DNA from: Deltaproteobacteria bacterium HGW-Deltaproteobacteria-15 | Lineage (GTDB): Bacteria; Desulfobacterota; DSM-4660; Desulfatiglandales; HGW-15 | Direction: 5' to 3' | NCBI GenBank assembly: GCA_002840535.1 | Contig: PHBH01000006.1 | Location: forward strand, 62,001 to 126,000 | DNA: 64,000 nucleotides | In this document: piece by piece, positions 60,639 through 64,000 of the stretch | Position numbering within the stretch: position 1 is the first letter of the stretch | Layout of the letters: each line of letters starts with the position of its first letter | Translations under genes and position numbers: made by a program | Notes under the pieces: generated by a model | Databases searched by the model: none | What the model was told of the DNA's origin: nothing | Seen by the model: only the letters and a program-made list of their open reading frames with translations

Positions 60639-62783
60639 ATGAGTGAGCAGATGGTATCAAGGATCAGGATGAACGGCAAGGTTCCCGGCAGGGATGCGGG
60701 GATTGAAGTGAGAAAAACCCTATGCGCGATCTGCAATCCCTTTTCCCACTGCGGCATCGACGCGTATGTGAAGGACGGGGCGGTCGTGAAGGTGGAGGGG
60801 AGCAAGGGACACCCGCACAGCCAGGGGACGCTCTGTTCAAAAGGTTCCGCCAGCCGGCAATACATCTACCACAAGGACCGTATCCGCACCCCTCTTGTGA
60901 GGCGGGGAGAAAGGGGCTCCGGCGAGTTTGAGGCCGTCTCCTGGGAAGAGGCCTTGAACACTATTGCAGAGAAGCTCCTCAAGATCAAGGAAGAGACCGG
61001 ACCCGAGTCGGTTGCTTTCTTTGCCGGCTATACGAAGTGGATGCGGCCTTTCCTGAAGCGTTTGGCCCACAGCTTCGGCTCCCCCAACTACTGCACTGAA
61101 TCGAGCACCTGCTTCCAGGCTACTGCAATGGCTGTGAAGTTGAACTACGGGTACTTCGGTCCTCCGGACATCCCAAACGCAAAATGCCTCCTGGTCTGGA
61201 GTACAAACCCGTTCCATTCCAATACCTCCGCGGTCAGGCGGCTGCTGGACGCGAGGGAGAGAGGCTTGAAGATCATCGAGGTCGGGCCTCTGAATACGCC
61301 CTTGACCAGGCATGCAGACATTCATCTTCGGATCCGCCCGGGAACATCAGGAGCCCTTGCCCTGGGAATGGCCCAGGTGATCATCGAAGAGTCTCTCTAC
61401 GATCGGGAGTTCGTCGGGAACGTGACGCACGGGTTCGAGGAATACAGGAATTACGTCAAAGAATTCACCCCTGAAGTCACGGAGGATATCACCGGCGTCT
61501 CCGCGGATTTGATTGTCGCCGCGGCCAGGCTCTATGCCGGGACCAAGCCTGCCGCCATGATGAACAGCGCCAGCCCCACGGTGCACCATACGAACGGGCT
61601 TCAGAATCATCGGGCACTGACTGCCCTTGTCGGCCTTACCGGGAATTTTGACGTGAAGGGAGGCAATTATGTGGCTCCGCCAACCTGGCTCTATGTGCCC
61701 GCGGGTGTGGTCACAAGGGAATTCGCATTCGAGCAGTCCAGACCGTGGGAACAAATGGCGCCCCGCGTTGGGCAGGATCGCTACCCTGTCTGGTGCAAAC
61801 TGGTGGAAGAGGCCCAGGCCATGCATCTCCCTTTCCAGATCCGGAGCGGGAAACCCTATCCGATTCGCGCGCTTTTGGGATTCGGTATGCGATACCGCAT
61901 GTGGCCGGGATCGGACTCCATGCTGGAGAGCCTGAAGAAACTCGATTTTCTGGTGAACGTGGATTTCTTCATGACCGAAACCGCCCGACTGTCCGATGTG
62001 GTGCTGCCGGCGTGCACTTCCTTTGAAAGAAGCGAGCTCAAGTTCTGGGTAGAAAACTATGTCATGTGGACCCAGCCCGTCATCGAACCACTGTGGGAGT
62101 CTAGATCGGATGCGGATATCATCTTTGATCTGGGGCGCAGGATAGCCCGGGATGACGAGTTGATGCAGAAAGGGTATGAGGCTTCCATAGACTGGATCCT
62201 TGAGCCGTCCGGACTCACGCTTGCTGAATTGAAGAAGCATCCTGCCGGGTTGGCACTAAAGGATGTCAAAATGGGTCCTTACAGGAAGTATGAGAAGAAC
62301 GGCTTTCCCACCCCTTCCAAAAAAATGGAGTTCAGCTCTACGATCCTGAAGGAGGCAGGCCTGGATCCCCTGCCACGTTACCGGGAGCCGAACCTCAGTC
62401 CCCGGTCCACGCCTGAGGTGGCGAAGAAGTTCCCCCTGATCCTGACCACCGGCGCACGCCTCCCGATGTATCAACATTCCAGAACTTTCCGGCTCGGTTG
62501 GACACGTTCCCTCCGCCCGGATGCGAGCGTGGACATTCACCCGAAGGATGCTTCCGCCAGGGGAATATCCAACGGCGACTGGGTTTCCCTGTCGACTCCG
62601 AGAGGTTCGCTCAAGGTGCGCGCCAACTTGACGGAGATCGTGCCGCCCGGGGTGGCCAACATCTATCATGCCTGGCCGGAAGCGGACGTGAATCTTCTGA
62701 TTGAACCGGATTACCTGGACCCCATTTCCGGCTTTCCCGGATTCAAGTCGCTCCTGTGCGAGGTGAGCAAGGATGAGGGATAA
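60639..62783 (+). CDS. Molybdopterin oxidoreductase catalytic subunit, third in the window
   Basis: This 714-residue protein of the DMSO-reductase family has a cluster site of unusual spacing: Cys29, Cys32 and Cys38 in CAICNPFSHC, with Cys66 in LCSKG. A likely metal ligand is Cys158 in ESSTCFQA. Pterin-binding segments are seen at VWSTNPFHSNTSAVRRL and near 625-700 (LILTTGARLPMYQHS, SVDIHPKDASARGISNGDWV). Length and layout recall acetylene-hydratase and formate-dehydrogenase-like enzymes, but the residue after the second Cys is Asn, not the Asp of acetylene hydratase. AAGGAG lies before the ATG. The FeS gene follows about 140 bp downstream. Substrate unknown. Confidence 0.85.
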   Translation: MSEQMVSRIRMNGKVPGRDAGIEVRKTLCAICNPFSHCGIDAYVKDGAVVKVEGSKGHPHSQGTLCSKGSASRQYIYHKDRIRTPLVRRGERGSGEFEAVSWEEALNTIAEKLLKIKEETGPESVAFFAGYTKWMRPFLKRLAHSFGSPNYCTESSTCFQATAMAVKLNYGYFGPPDIPNAKCLLVWSTNPFHSNTSAVRRLLDARERGLKIIEVGPLNTPLTRHADIHLRIRPGTSGALALGMAQVIIEESLYDREFVGNVTHGFEEYRNYVKEFTPEVTEDITGVSADLIVAAARLYAGTKPAAMMNSASPTVHHTNGLQNHRALTALVGLTGNFDVKGGNYVAPPTWLYVPAGVVTREFAFEQSRPWEQMAPRVGQDRYPVWCKLVEEAQAMHLPFQIRSGKPYPIRALLGFGMRYRMWPGSDSMLESLKKLDFLVNVDFFMTETARLSDVVLPACTSFERSELKFWVENYVMWTQPVIEPLWESRSDADIIFDLGRRIARDDELMQKGYEASIDWILEPSGLTLAELKKHPAGLALKDVKMGPYRKYEKNGFPTPSKKMEFSSTILKEAGLDPLPRYREPNLSPRSTPEVAKKFPLILTTGARLPMYQHSRTFRLGWTRSLRPDASVDIHPKDASARGISNGDWVSLSTPRGSLKVRANLTEIVPPGVANIYHAWPEADVNLLIEPDYLDPISGFPGFKSLLCEVSKDEG

Positions 62784-62794
62784 GTATGTGATCG

Positions 62795-62860
62795 TTATCC
62801 ACAGATGACGCAGATGGACACAGATTTTTCATCTGTGAAATTCGCGCAATCTGTGGATAT
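62795..62860. repeat. Inverted repeat (TTATCCACAGATGACGCAGATG type)
   Basis: ATCCACAGATGACGCAGATGG on the left pairs with CATCTGTG and GCGCAATCTGTGGAT on the right. This is a dispersed-repeat type seen in several bacterial groups; it lies between the catalytic and FeS subunit genes. Confidence 0.75.
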
Positions 62861-62920
62861 GGCCTTTCGATGGAATTTTTGATTTTCAGATCGCGGCCTT
62901 TGGCCGACTTGGAGGATTAT

Positions 62921-63442
62921 ATGCAACTTGGTTTTTCATTCGATCTTTCTCGTTGTACTGGATGCATGGCTTGTGTGGTGGCCTGTATGGATCAGAATGA
63001 CCTTCCGGCGGACGGGCCTTCTTTCAGGCAGGTCACCAAACTGGAGAGCGGAGAATACCCCTCCGCACAGGTCCACTTTGTCTCCCTTGCCTGCTTTCAT
63101 TGCATCGACGCCCCCTGCCTGAATGTGTGTCCCAAGAAGGCCATCTTCAGGGATTCTGAATGGGGAGCAGTCCATGTAGACGAAAGCCTGTGCATCGGCT
63201 GTCGCGCCTGCGCCATGGTCTGCCCTTTTGGGGCGCCCCGCTTCAATCCCGGGGAGAAGATGAGCAAATGCAATTTTTGCATCGACAGAGTCGATGCCGG
63301 CCTGGACCCGGCCTGCGTGCACACCTGTACGACCAGGGCACTGGGGTTCGGGCCGGTTGAAGAACTGAACAAGGCAAAGGCGAAAAAGGCCTCGGTAAAG
63401 ATTCTGGAAGGCTTCATCTCGGCCGGGATGAAGATGCCATAG
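62921..63442 (+). CDS. Iron-sulfur subunit of the third molybdopterin enzyme
   Basis: This 173-residue protein has four Cys groups for up to four [4Fe-4S] clusters: CTGCMACVVAC (11-21), CFHCIDAPCLNVCP, CIGCRACAMVCP and CNFCIDRVDAGLDPACVHTC. It starts at ATG 62921 with GGAGG upstream; in-frame upstream codons lack such a site. It lies just downstream of the catalytic gene on the same strand and should carry its electrons. No membrane anchor gene follows, so the complex looks soluble. Confidence 0.92.
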   Translation: MQLGFSFDLSRCTGCMACVVACMDQNDLPADGPSFRQVTKLESGEYPSAQVHFVSLACFHCIDAPCLNVCPKKAIFRDSEWGAVHVDESLCIGCRACAMVCPFGAPRFNPGEKMSKCNFCIDRVDAGLDPACVHTCTTRALGFGPVEELNKAKAKKASVKILEGFISAGMKMP

Positions 63443-63449
63443 AGAGACA

Positions 63450-63483
63450 GCGTGGAGGGACGGTCCTCCGTGTCCCTCCACGC
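63450..63483 (+). other. Strong stem-loop after the FeS subunit gene
   Basis: A perfect 12-bp stem (GCGTGGAGGGAC paired with GTCCCTCCACGC) closes a 10-nt loop directly after the FeS stop codon. No T-tract follows, so it may protect the 3' end or support factor-assisted termination rather than act as a classical terminator. Confidence 0.6.
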
Positions 63484-63552
63484 ACCTCGCAAGACAAGGC
63501 TTCTCTTGTACGCCGACCTGCTTCCTTCATGGAAGACGGATACCGCTTTTAG

Positions 63553-63582
63553 TTGACAGGGGCGAGTTTCGCATGCTAGTCT
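63553..63582 (+). promoter_or_regulatory. Probable sigma-70 promoter of the downstream IclR gene
   Basis: TTGACA (63553-63558) is followed after 18 bp by TAGTCT. The -35 matches the consensus exactly while the -10 is weak. It leads into the palindrome and the IclR gene that starts at 63616. Confidence 0.5.
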
Positions 63583-63584
63583 TG

Positions 63585-63600
63585 GTTTCATATCTGAAAC
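63585..63600. promoter_or_regulatory. Palindromic candidate operator for the IclR regulator
   Basis: GTTTCATATCTGAAAC is a perfect 6+6 palindrome around TATC, just downstream of the -10 region and 15 bp before the IclR start. The 15-16-bp size fits IclR-family operators, and the position suits autorepression. Confidence 0.6.
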
Positions 63601-63615
63601 TGAGAGGCTGCTCTC

Positions 63616-64000
63616 ATGCCCGGACAAAACGGTCGTTACGCCATCAACTCAGTCCTGCGTGCGGCTCAGATTCTTCAATCCTTCTCTCTCGAAAAACCCA
63701 CCTACACCCATGCTGAAATATCCAAGAACCTTGGCCTGAACAAAGCCGCGGTGACGAGACTTCTCTTTACCCTCGAAAAGGCCGGCCTCCTTGAAAAGGA
63801 TGTGGATAGCGGAAAATACGGGCTCGCCGTCAGTGCTTATCAGATCGGCAGCGTGTACATCAACCTCACTGGAATCCCGCAGGCCGCAAGGCCCCATCTT
63901 TCGGAGCTGACCGCCTTGTGCAAGGAGAGCACTCACCTGAGCATCCTTCGGGAATACGAGGTGGTGTATATCGACAAGGTGGAGTGCTCCCGCCCCATCC
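63616..64000 (+). CDS. IclR-family transcriptional regulator, 3' truncated by the window edge
   Basis: The first 128 residues are visible. They contain a winged helix (INSVLRAAQILQSF, then YTHAEISKNLGLNKAAVTRLL, about 10-50) and the beginning of the IclR ligand domain (YGLAVSAYQIGSVYINLTG, then LSILREYEVVYIDKVE). The gene continues past the window. It is downstream of the third molybdopterin enzyme, which it may regulate, or it may control genes beyond the edge. Start at 63616 is the first Met after the promoter and palindrome. Confidence 0.85.
   Translation, partial: MPGQNGRYAINSVLRAAQILQSFSLEKPTYTHAEISKNLGLNKAAVTRLLFTLEKAGLLEKDVDSGKYGLAVSAYQIGSVYINLTGIPQAARPHLSELTALCKESTHLSILREYEVVYIDKVECSRPI

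Noticed and set aside
60639..62783. Acetylene hydratase
   Set aside because: The spacing of the cluster Cys residues differs, and the residue following the second Cys is Asn rather than the catalytic Asp.

Overview
The window looks like accessory chromosome of an anaerobic, selenium-using Desulfobacterota-type bacterium (sulfate-reducer or syntroph lineage). This rests on gene content only: tungsten/molybdenum enzymes with ferredoxin-type partners, HdrA/MvhD proteins with in-frame UGA (selenocysteine) codons, AprA-like flavoproteins, a cytosolic reductive-dehalogenase-like protein and many TRAP transporters. No rRNA or tRNA gene was recognised to fix the taxonomy.

Layout. 1-1.7 kb: end of a TRAP permease (+). 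1.8-6.6 kb (-): two-subunit molybdenum enzyme of the pyrogallol-phloroglucinol transhydroxylase type and an IclR regulator. 6.6-7.6 kb: gene-poor gap. 7.6-18.8 kb (-): two AprA-like flavoproteins flanking a ferredoxin, a DctPQM TRAP system, a TAXI-TRAP system and an aromatic-decarboxylase-like amidohydrolase. 19-25.4 kb (-): TorD chaperone, NrfD anchor, FeS subunit and catalytic subunit of a second molybdopterin enzyme, an unknown protein and a RidA protein. 25.6-31.5 kb (-): a second DctPQM system interleaved with two more amidohydrolases, and an IclR regulator. 31.6-36.4 kb (-): reductive-dehalogenase-like protein and LivMHFG. 36.7-44.8 kb (-): MoaD-like protein, FeS protein, aldehyde:ferredoxin oxidoreductase, HdrC-GltD fusion, MvhD (Sec) and HdrA (Sec). 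45-50 kb (-): VOC protein, beta-hydroxyacid dehydrogenase, Liv-type binding protein, cupin, M24 peptidase-like protein. 50-58.5 kb: acetoin-type dehydrogenase complex (-) divergent from lipA-acoR (+), with a sigma-54 promoter and a probable enhancer site. 58.6-64 kb (+): livG remnant, FeS proteins, a MetV-like protein, a third molybdopterin enzyme with FeS partner, and a partial IclR gene.

How it may work together (inference): TRAP and Liv systems import aromatic or other organic acids; the amidohydrolases resemble non-oxidative hydroxybenzoate decarboxylases; the transhydroxylase-type enzyme would rearrange or hydroxylate phenolic rings; the reductive-dehalogenase-like protein could remove ring substituents; electrons from aldehyde oxidation would pass through the Sec-containing Hdr module to NAD(P) and ferredoxin. 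IclR regulators, a family that often senses aromatic acids, sit beside three of the blocks.

Most intergenic gaps contain inverted, roughly 7-nt-periodic repeats whose sequence differs from gap to gap while the architecture stays the same. This and the two UGA-interrupted genes with hairpins just downstream are the most unusual features.
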